A stretch of 24,641 bases of DNA from Vulcanimicrobiota bacterium (lineage in GTDB: Bacteria; Vulcanimicrobiota; Vulcanimicrobiia; Vulcanimicrobiales; Vulcanimicrobiaceae): contig PMFP01000089.1 of assembly GCA_003155175.1 (NCBI GenBank), forward strand, positions 20,917 through 45,557, read 5' to 3'. A model generated the notes under the pieces. That model had not been told where the DNA came from. It saw only the letters and a list, made by a program, of their open reading frames with translations, and made no database searches. Positions 14,795 to 22,940 of this stretch are shown piece after piece (the first letter of the stretch is position 1; every line of letters begins with the position of its first letter). The translations under genes were made by a program, and so were the position numbers.

Positions 14795-15918
14795 TCCTCT
14801 GCGCTTGTGGTATCGCATACCTGACGGTGGCGTTGATTGCCGTCCTGCGCTTCGAGCGTCGGCGGATTCCCGCGATGAGTTCTTCGCCGGGCGTGACGAT
14901 TCTCAAGCCGGTGCACGGCCCGGAAGCCGAGCTCTTCGAGAACCTCTGCTCGTTCTGCGCCCAGGACTATCCACGCTTTCAGGTCATCTTCGGCGTCCAG
15001 CGACACGACGATCCGGCGCTCGGAATCGTCCGGCGCGTCATCGATCGCTTTCCCGAGCGCGATCTCTTGCTGGTCCTGGGCGAGAGCGCGTTTTCGGGGA
15101 ACCCGAAGGTGGCAAACGTAACGGCCATGATGTCGCGCGCAAAGCACGACCTCATCTTCGTTGCCGATGCGGATATGCGCGTGGATCCCCGATATCTGGC
15201 GTCCGTTGCCGCGGAGTTCTCCGGGGACCGCGTCGGAGCCGTGACGTGTCTCTACGCCGGCGCATCGTGCGGCGGTTTTGCTTCGGATTTGGCGGCGTTG
15301 CAATTGAACGACCAGTTCGGTCCCTCCGTACTCGTTGCGACGTTGGCCGGAGATCCGCAATTTTGCTTTGGCTCGACGATGGCGGTGCGGCGCGACGCGC
15401 TCGAGGCAATCGGCGGTTTCGATGCGCTCGCCCAACATCTCGCCGACGACTACATGCTGGGCGCGATGGTCGAAGCGCGCGGTTACCGCGTGGTGCTATC
15501 CCGCTACGTCGTGTCCAACGTCGTGAGCGAGGCGAACGTTCGAGCCCTCGTGGAACACGAGCTGCGATGGGCCCGAACGATCCGCTCGGTGCGGCCGCTC
15601 GGATACGCCTTTTCGTTTCTTTCGTATCCCTTGCCGTTTGCGCTCGCTTTTCTTGCGGCGTCCGGCGGATCCGCGACGGCGTGGGGCGTGCTTTCGGCGA
15701 TCGTCGCGTTACGGCTCGCCACTCACTATGCGGTGCGGCGAGCGTTCGAGCAATCGAGCGTGCCGCCGCCTTGGCTCATACCGCTGCGCGACTGCCTTGG
15801 CCTGGCGGTGTGGGCCGCGGGACTCTTCGGGAATACGGTCCGCTGGCAGCAGCACGCCATCGCGATCGAAAAGGACGGCCAAATATCCGACTCTTCGTCG
15901 ACGTTCCGGACGGAGTAG
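14788..15918 (+). CDS. hpnI: Hopanoid biosynthesis-associated glycosyltransferase (GT2)
   Basis: The product is about 376 aa. An N-terminal membrane segment (ILCACGIAYLTVALIAVL) is followed by a GT2 catalytic domain: VTILKPVHGPE, the DxD nucleotide-sugar motif D127-A-D129 in FVADADMRVDP, GSTMAVRRDALEAIGGF, ADDYMLG, and HELRWARTIR, the (Q/R)xxRW-like motif. Further membrane segments lie at the C-terminus (~270-360). HpnI adds N-acetylglucosamine to bacteriohopanetetrol, and HpnK then deacetylates it. GTG 14788 overlaps the hpnK stop; the longer frame upstream is a shadow of hpnK. The radical SAM gene hpnJ, which completes the cyclitol-ether head group, is not in the window. Confidence 0.9.
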   Translation: MLILCACGIAYLTVALIAVLRFERRRIPAMSSSPGVTILKPVHGPEAELFENLCSFCAQDYPRFQVIFGVQRHDDPALGIVRRVIDRFPERDLLLVLGESAFSGNPKVANVTAMMSRAKHDLIFVADADMRVDPRYLASVAAEFSGDRVGAVTCLYAGASCGGFASDLAALQLNDQFGPSVLVATLAGDPQFCFGSTMAVRRDALEAIGGFDALAQHLADDYMLGAMVEARGYRVVLSRYVVSNVVSEANVRALVEHELRWARTIRSVRPLGYAFSFLSYPLPFALAFLAASGGSATAWGVLSAIVALRLATHYAVRRAFEQSSVPPPWLIPLRDCLGLAVWAAGLFGNTVRWQQHAIAIEKDGQISDSSSTFRTE

Positions 15919-15962
15919 CGCGGCCGGAGGTGTCGCGCGCGGCGTCTCCCAACCTAGCGCGC

Positions 15963-17204
15963 ATGAGCGACACTTTGGCGATTCTCGTGGGGGGCGGTCC
16001 CGCACCGGGCATTAACGGCGTTATCGCGTCGGCGACGATCGAGGCAATCAACAGCGGGCTGCGCGTGATCGGCATCTTCGACGGGTACCGCGATCTCGCG
16101 GCCGGCACCGAGCCAAAGATCATCGAGCTGTCGATCGAGGACGTCTCGCGCATCCACACCTACGGCGGATCGAGCCTGCGGACGTCGCGCACCAATCCGG
16201 CCAAGGACGAACGCTCGCTCGACAACTGCATCGACGCGCTGACGAAACTCGGCGTGCGCTACTTAGTCGCGATCGGCGGGGACGACACCACGTACGGCGC
16301 GGCAAAGATCTCCGCGCGAGCGGAGGGGCGCATCGGGATCGCGACCGTCCCCAAGACGATCGATAACGACCTTCCGCTCCCCGACAACGCGCCGTCGTTC
16401 GGCTTCGAGACCGCGCGATCGGTCGGGGCCGGCATCATCGAGAGCCTGCTCGAAGACGCGCGCACGACGACGCGCTGGTACATCGTCATCAGCATGGGAC
16501 GCAAGTCGGGTGCGCTCGCACTGGGTATGTGCAAAGCGGCGGGCGCAACGCTCGCGGTCATTCCCGAACAGTTCCCGGGCGGCGACATCGGGATCGATCT
16601 CGTCATCGACACGATCGTGGGCGCGATCGTCAAGCGTCGCGCGACCGGCAGCGATCACGGCGTCGCGGTGGTGGCCGAGGGCATCGTCGAGCGCGTTTCC
16701 GTCGACGCGCTTGCCGCACTCGAAAGCACGACGCGCGACGCGTACGGTCACGTTCGCCTGGCCGACGTACCCATCGGGACGCTCATCCGCGACGGGGTCC
16801 GGAAGGCGCTGACGGATTTGGGCATCGAGGCGACGATTCTGACGAAAGACATCGGCTACGAGCTGCGCTGCGCCAAACCGGTCGCATTCGACGTGGATTA
16901 CACGCGAACGCTCGGGTACGGCGCCGTCCGTTACTTGCTGGGCGGCGGCAGCGGGGCGCTCATCGCGCTCTCGGGCGGGCACGTGCGCCCCGTCGCGCTC
17001 GACGAGCTCCTCGACCCGGTTTCGGGCCGGATACGGACCCGCTCGGTGGACGCCACGAGCGAAGCGTACCACGTCGCGCGAGACTACATGGTGCTCCTGG
17101 AGCCCTCCGACTTCGAGCCGCCGCGGCTCGCGCGCCTCGCCGCGCAGACGAACCTCTCGCCGGCGGCTTTCGCAGAACGCTTTTCGCCCGTCGGACTCGA
17201 CTAA
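15963..17204 (+). CDS. 6-phosphofructokinase, PPi-type signature
   Basis: The product is 413 aa. The N-terminus LAILVGGGPAPGINGVI is the phosphofructokinase nucleotide/PPi-binding loop, and MGRKSGALAL follows at about residue 179. Two positions separate ATP from PPi enzymes: GGDDT (G105-G106-D107-D108) has Asp where ATP enzymes have Gly, and PKTIDND has K131 where ATP enzymes have Gly. D134 is the catalytic Asp. Both point to a PPi-dependent, reversible enzyme. ATG 15963 starts the family-like sequence; the open frame before it is a shadow of hpnI. It is 44 bases downstream of hpnI and probably co-transcribed. It is convergent with dabA 16 bases away. PPi released by HpnD/HpnC and the use of such enzymes in Calvin-cycle sugar-phosphate steps are possible links, but both are inference. 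Confidence 0.9.
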   Translation: MSDTLAILVGGGPAPGINGVIASATIEAINSGLRVIGIFDGYRDLAAGTEPKIIELSIEDVSRIHTYGGSSLRTSRTNPAKDERSLDNCIDALTKLGVRYLVAIGGDDTTYGAAKISARAEGRIGIATVPKTIDNDLPLPDNAPSFGFETARSVGAGIIESLLEDARTTTRWYIVISMGRKSGALALGMCKAAGATLAVIPEQFPGGDIGIDLVIDTIVGAIVKRRATGSDHGVAVVAEGIVERVSVDALAALESTTRDAYGHVRLADVPIGTLIRDGVRKALTDLGIEATILTKDIGYELRCAKPVAFDVDYTRTLGYGAVRYLLGGGSGALIALSGGHVRPVALDELLDPVSGRIRTRSVDATSEAYHVARDYMVLLEPSDFEPPRLARLAAQTNLSPAAFAERFSPVGLD

Positions 17205-17220
17205 AGGACTCCGTTCGCGC

Positions 17221-19737
17221 TCAGATCTTCTCCCACTGCAGGTCGCCGCGATAGCGATGCGAGACGCTTCCTTCGCCGTCCATGGCGAAGAGATGAATCC
17301 AGCGGTTGTCGACGAGGTTCCGGACGCTCTCGTGCTTGGCGATCGCATCGGTCAGCGCGTCGAGCGGCGCCTCGACGACGACGCTCAAGCGTACCGGATC
17401 GTGGACGAAGCGCGTCCCGTCGTGGACGGACTGCCAGGGGAGACCGGCCTTCAAATCGCCCGCGTTTCCTTCGAGGACGCCGATCGTTCCCGTGACGTTG
17501 TGCAGCACTTTGTTGCCGCTGCCGAAGGCGCGGTTGTTCACGGTGGATCCGTAATACTGTAAGTTGATCCAGCTCGCGACCACCATCGGCGCCGTCAAGA
17601 TCAACTCCAGCACCCCGAAGCCCTCGTCGGCTCTCCAATCGTAGTCGTGAAGAAAGACGCGGCCTTCGAGGTCGATGCCGCGCGTCCGGTAACGCGGCGC
17701 CGCCACGAAGGCGGCGTTGCCGGCGAGGCCCCATTCCGGGCGCACTTGCGCCCAGTCGCGGCTGCGTTCGAAGACGAGCCGCTCGGCGCCCGCGCCCGCC
17801 GGGATCCCGAGCCGCCGCGCGCGCTCGCGTCGCGCGAGGGCGCCCGCGCGCGAAAGAAACCCGATCGCCTCGTCGATCTCGCCGCGATGCGATGCGGGCG
17901 CCTTATCTCGGTCGAAGATCGTGATCTCGTCCGTGGTCGTGTCGTGCAAGCAGCCCAGGAACCACGTGTCGTCCGGAATGTCGATACCGCGCGCGCGTAA
18001 CGCATCGCGCACGGCGGGCTCGTTGACGATCGCCGCCGCGACGCGCGCGTTCGCCTCACCGGTGTGGCCTCCGCATGCGCCGCAGTCGAGGCTCGACGCG
18101 TGGGGATTGTTGACCGTGGTGCTTCCGTGTCCCGTAAGCAGCACTAGGCGCGCGAAATTGGTCGTCATCGACATCGCGCGGAGCACGGCTTCGGCCATGC
18201 GCACGCTCTGCTCGCCGTCGAACCCGGTTTGACGTCCGCCGACGATGCGCGGTTCGATCCGCGGCCCCAAGCGTCCGATGGCGGCCGCATCCAACCCGTC
18301 GGTGTTCGGATCGTTCACCGTGCGCGTGAGCGCGAGGCTGTCGCTGACGATCTTGCTCGCGAATAGCAGTCCGGCCGTCTCCACGTAGATGAACGACGAT
18401 ACGGCCGAGGTCTTGAACGACTTCCAGGCTTTCGCCACGCGCCGGCGCAGCCGTCGAAGACCCAAAATGTTCGCGTCCTCATCGTCGGTCGCTCCCCCGA
18501 CCGTCTCGCAGACGACGAAAGCGGGCGTGAGCAGCACCGGGCACTGCGCGCCGCCGGTGACGTTACCGATAGGAACGTACTCGATCGGATATCCGAAAAA
18601 ACCCGCGAAGCCGGTCGTCGCGACGTCGTCGCACACGGACTCGAGGGCGCGGCGGTAGACTTCGGAGCGCACGTCGATGCAGAACGCGGCCTGAAAGCGC
18701 GGCCGCACGTTCGCCCTCGGATCGGTGGATGCGACGCCGCCGCGCAGTGCTGCGAAGAGACGGCGGCGGTACGCGCGCTCGTACGCCTCTTGGGCGATCA
18801 GGTCCACGCAGAGCTCCGGGTCGTCGCCGAGCCGTTCGTCGAGCGGCGAGAGCGCGGCATCGTCCATCGCGCGCCGCCACGCGGCGGCAAACGCTTCGTC
18901 GCGCCGCTGGGCAAACAGTGCGAAGCCCCATACCACGCGGATCGCCAGCAATTCGACCAACGTGTCGTCCGGCCGTCCGAAGAGCTCGTTGTTCCAGACG
19001 AGGTAGCGCGCGTACGCCGCCCATCCGCCGACGTCGAGCAGCGCCTGGTGCAAGTAGTCCTCGACGGCGCGTTCCGGCACGCCCTCCCGCCGCACCACCT
19101 CTTCGATGGCAGCGACCGGATCGTCCGGCAGTCCGGCCACGAGCGAACGGAAGCCCGCTATGCCCATCATCTCGGGGTTGAGATCGTAGCGCATCGCGTC
19201 GCGCCAGGCTGCGTAAGGTTTCATGTCGCGCGCGGGGAGACGCCACGCCGACTGCCCCTCGTCGAAGTACGCGGCGCACCATTTCGAGATCTCGTCGGTC
19301 ATGAAGGCGGTGCGCGACGCGTTGCGGTCGCCGCCGGCGAGCGAATCGAGGACTTCGGAGACGGTCGCAACGACGGCCGGATGCTTGACGCGCTTGGCAC
19401 TCCCCCTCTCGAGCGCCGCTCGCAGTTCCGCGACGCTGCCCGGTGCTCGCCACTGCGGCGGAGCGGCGGCTAGTGCGGACGCGAGATCTTCGTCGGCGAT
19501 GTCGCCCGACGCGACGGCTTGCCGGAAAAACGCACGGTCCATCAGCATCTCGATTCGCGCGACGCGATGGAACGTGGCGCAGGTTGCGTGGAACGTCTGG
19601 TTCGTAAATCCGAGAAACGGATTGACGGCGACGAAATGTTTGAGCGGCCACAGCGGCGCGATCCGGTTGCACGCACCGGCGATCGCTGCGTCGACGTGCG
19701 CGTTCCCGCGAGCGAGCTCGATTTGCGTTTCGCTCAT
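17221..19737 (-). CDS. dabA: Inorganic carbon pump subunit, carbonic-anhydrase-like (DUF2309)
   Basis: The product is 838 aa. DabA is the cytoplasmic, zinc-binding, beta-carbonic-anhydrase-like subunit of the DAB pump, which converts CO2 to bicarbonate in one direction, driven by the membrane partner DabB. The predicted zinc and active-site residues are present: C353 and D355 in FCIDVRSE, H537 in LTGHGSTT, and C552 in DCGACGGH. The 15-residue H-to-C spacing is that of characterised DabA. NPFLGF near the start and TGTIGVLEGNAGDLK near the end are also typical. The start is ATG 19737, in an ATGA overlap with the dabB stop. An open frame continues to 20925, but it is an out-of-frame shadow of dabB. 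It is the last gene of the carboxysome-DAB unit. Confidence 0.95.
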   Translation of the reverse strand: MSETQIELARGNAHVDAAIAGACNRIAPLWPLKHFVAVNPFLGFTNQTFHATCATFHRVARIEMLMDRAFFRQAVASGDIADEDLASALAAAPPQWRAPGSVAELRAALERGSAKRVKHPAVVATVSEVLDSLAGGDRNASRTAFMTDEISKWCAAYFDEGQSAWRLPARDMKPYAAWRDAMRYDLNPEMMGIAGFRSLVAGLPDDPVAAIEEVVRREGVPERAVEDYLHQALLDVGGWAAYARYLVWNNELFGRPDDTLVELLAIRVVWGFALFAQRRDEAFAAAWRRAMDDAALSPLDERLGDDPELCVDLIAQEAYERAYRRRLFAALRGGVASTDPRANVRPRFQAAFCIDVRSEVYRRALESVCDDVATTGFAGFFGYPIEYVPIGNVTGGAQCPVLLTPAFVVCETVGGATDDEDANILGLRRLRRRVAKAWKSFKTSAVSSFIYVETAGLLFASKIVSDSLALTRTVNDPNTDGLDAAAIGRLGPRIEPRIVGGRQTGFDGEQSVRMAEAVLRAMSMTTNFARLVLLTGHGSTTVNNPHASSLDCGACGGHTGEANARVAAAIVNEPAVRDALRARGIDIPDDTWFLGCLHDTTTDEITIFDRDKAPASHRGEIDEAIGFLSRAGALARRERARRLGIPAGAGAERLVFERSRDWAQVRPEWGLAGNAAFVAAPRYRTRGIDLEGRVFLHDYDWRADEGFGVLELILTAPMVVASWINLQYYGSTVNNRAFGSGNKVLHNVTGTIGVLEGNAGDLKAGLPWQSVHDGTRFVHDPVRLSVVVEAPLDALTDAIAKHESVRNLVDNRWIHLFAMDGEGSVSHRYRGDLQWEKI

Positions 19738-21353
19738 CGCGACGTCGCCTCCGGCGGATTCGCGGGCGCGGGGCTCCAGTAGCGCAGAACGAAACGGTTC
19801 GCAAGCGTATTGACGTAAAAGCCGTTGGAGATGTGCGCGTACATCGCGTGCCAGCGCGGCGAGCCGCCGCGCCCCGGAACGAGGCTCTGCAAGAACGTCA
19901 CGGCGGCGAACGAGAGCACGACCGCGGCGACGATTGCGACGTTGACCGGATTGTCGAGTTCGTGCGGCGGCGGGAACGAGCCCGCCAGCAGGCGTGCCGT
20001 CAGGAGTTGCAGCGAGAAATACGCGACGGCGACGACGCACGCGAGCCCGAGCGTTCTGACGACGACGAAGGCGTTCGGTCGTTCGTCTATGCCGTTGGAG
20101 ACCAGGTGGATCAGGGAGAGAAGCACGACGGCGCCCAGCGCAAAGACGCCGGGCTCCTGCGTAAGCGACGCCCCGAAGAGCCGCCCGACGAAGAGTGCAA
20201 CGACGAGTACGCCGGCGATGGCAAAGAGGTGGCGCGCCGGATGCGGTTTGCCGCCGGGACTCGGCGTCCACGACGAGCGCGCGATGTCGATGACGCTGCC
20301 CGAGGAAAGAAACGCGTGGGCCTTGTAGAGCGAGTGCGCGACGATGTGCAACAATGCGGCCGGGAAGGCGCCGAGCCCGCATTCGAGCATCATGAAGCCC
20401 ATCTGCGCGACCGTCGAATACGCCAGCGTCACTTTGATCGAGGTCTGCGTGAGCATCACGACCGAGCCGAACAGCGCCGTAATCGCGCCCGCGATCGCGA
20501 GCGTCTCCATCGAAGGCACCGAGAGCGAGATCACGTTGGAGAAACGCAAGACGAGGAAGCCGCCCGCGTTGATGATCCCCGCGTGCAGCAGCGCCGAGAC
20601 CGGCGTCGGCGTCTCCATCACCTCGATCAGCCAGCCGTGCAACGGAAACTGCGCCGACTTCAGGAGCGCGGCGATGACGAGCAGGATGGCGACCGCATGA
20701 ATGGCGAGCGGTACGTCGCCCGATGCGCGCATCGAGGCCGAGCCGGAAAATAGCGCGCCGTAGTCGAGGCTGCCGAACGTTCGATGCAACAACACCAGCG
20801 CGACGACGAGACAGGCGTCCCCCAAGCGGCTTGCAATGAATTTTTTGCGCGCCGCGATGGCCGCCGCGGGCCGATCCGGATAGAAGAGCAGCAGCTTGTG
20901 CAATCCCATGCTCGTCGCAATCCACGCGAGCACGAATTGGAACGCGTTGCCCGAGACGATCACGAGCAGCACGGCGGCGAGCGTGAGGCAGAGCAGGCGC
21001 GTGAAACGGACTTGGCCGGGATCGCCCTCGAGATAGTTGCGGCTGTATGCGACGACGATCAGCCCGATGAACGACACGAGACAGAACATCGTCGCGCTGA
21101 GGCGGTCGAGATACAGGCCGAAGCCGATGCCGTCGACGCCGAGCGTCGGCGTCGCCAGCGTTCCCAGGATCCCGACGGCGACCGCCGATGCCACGGCTAC
21201 GCCCAACGCGCAGAACGCGGCGCGGAGCGCGATGCGATTGCTTCGGGCGGCTGAAGGCGCGATCGTCGTCCCGGCTGCAAGCGCTGCGGCGACGATTACC
21301 GCCGGACCGATTGCGGCGAGCCAGAGACTAGAGGCGACCATCGTCGTCTTCAT
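19734..21353 (-). CDS. dabB: Inorganic carbon pump membrane subunit, NuoL-like
   Basis: The product is 539 aa, polytopic, with about 13 likely membrane segments in the proton-pumping NADH dehydrogenase subunit L/antiporter fold. LLKSAQFPLHGWL (Lys near residue 232) and METPTPVSALLHAGIINAGG are the conserved channel motifs; VAQMGFMMLECGLG and AHSLYKAHAFLSSGS follow. DabB is thought to couple proton or sodium flow to DabA. The start is ATG 21353, overlapping the end of the Nudix-TenI gene by 26 bases; M5 is an alternative. The stop overlaps dabA in ATGA. Its neighbours (dabA, carboxysome shell) identify it as DabB rather than respiratory NuoL, with no other nuo genes nearby. Confidence 0.93.
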   Translation of the reverse strand: MKTTMVASSLWLAAIGPAVIVAAALAAGTTIAPSAARSNRIALRAAFCALGVAVASAVAVGILGTLATPTLGVDGIGFGLYLDRLSATMFCLVSFIGLIVVAYSRNYLEGDPGQVRFTRLLCLTLAAVLLVIVSGNAFQFVLAWIATSMGLHKLLLFYPDRPAAAIAARKKFIASRLGDACLVVALVLLHRTFGSLDYGALFSGSASMRASGDVPLAIHAVAILLVIAALLKSAQFPLHGWLIEVMETPTPVSALLHAGIINAGGFLVLRFSNVISLSVPSMETLAIAGAITALFGSVVMLTQTSIKVTLAYSTVAQMGFMMLECGLGAFPAALLHIVAHSLYKAHAFLSSGSVIDIARSSWTPSPGGKPHPARHLFAIAGVLVVALFVGRLFGASLTQEPGVFALGAVVLLSLIHLVSNGIDERPNAFVVVRTLGLACVVAVAYFSLQLLTARLLAGSFPPPHELDNPVNVAIVAAVVLSFAAVTFLQSLVPGRGGSPRWHAMYAHISNGFYVNTLANRFVLRYWSPAPANPPEATSR

Positions 21354-22260
21354 CGAGGACGATGCCCATAGCGCCTGCCTGTTGTGCCACCTTCAGCTGC
21401 GAGGGGACGATTCCGCCGCGGGCGTAGATCGGAATTACCGCCGAGCTCGCGATGCGCCTCAGGCCATCCCAGCCCACCGGCAAGCCGCTCGATCCGGCGC
21501 ATATGGGCGATACGATCGCGGCGTCCGCGCCCAGCGCCGCAGCGCGAGCGACGCCCGCGGCGTCGTGGCACGAAGCGATCCAGACCGGCACCGGCGGGCG
21601 CGATGAAGTACGGCCGAGGTTTCGCGAGCCGGTGTAGATGCCGCTCGCACCGGCGCGACGGGCCTCCAGCGCCGTGCCTTCCAGCACCACATGCGCGCCG
21701 AACGAACGCGCGAGCGCCGATATCCGGCTTGCGCCGGCGACGCGCTGATCCGGCGTTCCTTGCGATGCGCGCACGACGATCGCGCGCGCTCCGGCACGCA
21801 ACGCGTCCAACGCGTGCGCGACTTGCGCTTCCCCGGGCGCGGAGTGCGTCTGCGCCCACAGCGGCGGCAACGCCAGGCCGCGCATCGCGCGCTCGTTGCT
21901 AGCCAGAATCGGTGCGACGCCGGGAGCCGACGGATCCACCCAAGCCAGGCGCTGGCCCTCGCGGCCGAGCGGCGTTCCCCACCAATCGTGCACGCGAAAA
22001 AAATGTAACCGCACGCGCCGCGTGGCGAACGCGTGCTCGTAGGTCATCCACGGCGCAAGCGAGCGCGCGTGGATGCCGGTCTCCTCTTCGAGTTCTCGAG
22101 CCGCAGCCTGCTGCGGCGTTTCGCCCGCATCGATCTTTCCGCCGGGCAGTTCCCAGAAGCCGGCGGATCGCTGTCGCCCGGTGCGCTCCGCGAGCAGCAC
22201 GCGTCCGCCGGCATCGCGCACCACGCAAACCGCCACGTCGACGGCGCCGGACGCCGGCAT
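21328..22260 (-). CDS. Nudix hydrolase fused to TenI/ThiE-like domain
   Basis: The product is 310 aa. An N-terminal MutT-type Nudix domain (~1-130) has a complete Nudix box, G41 to I63: GGKIDAGE then RELEEETGI. A C-terminal TMP-TenI-type (beta/alpha)8 domain (~145-310) shows VWIASCHDAAGVARAAALGA, IVSPI and PIYARGGI, the usual phosphate-binding end. Fusions of this kind are often annotated as 8-oxo-dGTP diphosphatase with a thiamine-synthesis-like domain; the TenI part's activity is unknown. ATG 22260 overlaps the preceding stop as TAATG, so translation is coupled to the rubisco assembly factor. It lies between carboxysome genes and dabB, so it may repair or degrade a sugar-phosphate inhibitor or nucleotide, but this is speculation. 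Confidence 0.88.
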   Translation of the reverse strand: MPASGAVDVAVCVVRDAGGRVLLAERTGRQRSAGFWELPGGKIDAGETPQQAAARELEEETGIHARSLAPWMTYEHAFATRRVRLHFFRVHDWWGTPLGREGQRLAWVDPSAPGVAPILASNERAMRGLALPPLWAQTHSAPGEAQVAHALDALRAGARAIVVRASQGTPDQRVAGASRISALARSFGAHVVLEGTALEARRAGASGIYTGSRNLGRTSSRPPVPVWIASCHDAAGVARAAALGADAAIVSPICAGSSGLPVGWDGLRRIASSAVIPIYARGGIVPSQLKVAQQAGAMGIVLDEDDDGRL

Positions 22261-22565
22261 TACGCCGTCTCGGGTCCGCAAAACGCCGACGCGCGCCGCG
22301 CGAAATCGTACTGCGCGTCCGCCGGCGGCGCGCCGTCGGGCCCGTAGACGGTCACGTTGACGTAGGTTTTTCCGAAGCCCAGATCGGGATACGTTCCGGT
22401 CTCTTGGGATAGCGCGGCGAGCCGGTCGAGAAACGCTCGCGTCTCGGCGTACGACGCAAAGCTAAACCGGCGAAAGAGCGACGGCGGCCGCTCGACGCGC
22501 TGCCATCCATCGGCGAGCGGCGTCGAGCTGCCGTTCGGGGTTCCGGACGCGGGACGCGCGCTCAC
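22260..22565 (-). CDS. Alpha-carboxysome rubisco assembly factor, PCD-like (acRAF)
   Basis: The product is about 101 aa, with the pterin-4a-carbinolamine dehydratase fold. GWQRVERPPSLFRRFSF, FLDRLAALSQETGTYPDLGFGKTYV (seen as two halves) and NVTVYGPDG match the inactive PCD-like proteins of alpha-carboxysome operons that help rubisco assembly. The catalytic HHP/HNP of true dehydratases is replaced (TGTYPDLGFG), as expected for the chaperone type. GTG 22565 lies four bases after the csoS1 stop; the longer frame upstream is a shadow of csoS1. The stop overlaps the Nudix start as TAATG. Confidence 0.82.
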   Translation of the reverse strand: MSARPASGTPNGSSTPLADGWQRVERPPSLFRRFSFASYAETRAFLDRLAALSQETGTYPDLGFGKTYVNVTVYGPDGAPPADAQYDFARRASAFCGPETA

Positions 22566-22569
22566 GGGT

Positions 22570-22884
22570 CTAGGCGCGCGTGATTTCGGCTTCGGGCGAG
22601 CTCGGGAGCACTTGCTCCACTTCCGAATGCGGGCGCGCGATGATGTGCGCCGCCGCAAGTCCGTCGCCGACGCGTTCGCAGGCGTCCGCACCTGCCCGAA
22701 CCGCAGCGTTGACCGCTCCGGTCTCTCCGCGCACGAGCACGGTCACGTAGCCGCCGCCGACGAACTGACGGCCGACCAGTCGAACCTCGGACGCTTTGGT
22801 CATCGCGTCGGCCGCTTCGATCGCCGGAACGAGTCCGCGCGTTTCGATCATGCCTAGCGCGATCCCCGACTTCTCATTTGCCAT
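22570..22884 (-). CDS. csoS1: Carboxysome shell hexamer protein (BMC-H)
   Basis: The product is 104 aa, a single BMC domain. Its sequence is very close to CsoS1A/C: GIALGMIETRGLVPAIEAAD, ASEVRLVGRQFVGGGYVTVL (pore loop region) and GDGLAAAHIIARPHSEVE. It forms the hexamers that tile the shell facets and pass bicarbonate and sugar phosphates. ATG 22884 is chosen over an in-frame start at 22899 because GAGGAG lies seven bases upstream. It is the only BMC-H gene in the window; other csoS1 copies may lie off the right edge or elsewhere. Confidence 0.97.
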   Translation of the reverse strand: MANEKSGIALGMIETRGLVPAIEAADAMTKASEVRLVGRQFVGGGYVTVLVRGETGAVNAAVRAGADACERVGDGLAAAHIIARPHSEVEQVLPSSPEAEITRA

Positions 22885-22891
22885 GGTGATT

Positions 22892-22897
22892 CTCCTC
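22892..22897 (-). promoter_or_regulatory. Strong ribosome binding site of csoS1
   Basis: The minus strand reads GAGGAG seven bases before ATG 22884. It is the best Shine-Dalgarno match in the carboxysome operon, consistent with the high protein demand for facet hexamers compared with the weakly initiated vertex and chaperone genes. It also fixes the csoS1 start. Confidence 0.7.
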
Positions 22898-22940
22898 AAA
22901 CGTAGTGATGTGTGGTGGTCTCCGCTTTCGTGCCGCCGCG

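Noticed and set aside
14805..15962. N-terminal extension of the phosphofructokinase
   Set aside because: It is out of frame within hpnI, Arg-rich, and phosphofructokinase similarity begins at ATG 15963.
18563..19804. Minus-strand open frame of 413 codons within dabA
   Set aside because: It overlaps dabA in another frame, is Arg-dominated and has no family signature.
19738..20925. N-terminal extension of dabA (about 396 codons)
   Set aside because: It is an out-of-frame reading of dabB; DabA similarity and an ATGA junction with dabB fix the start at 19737.
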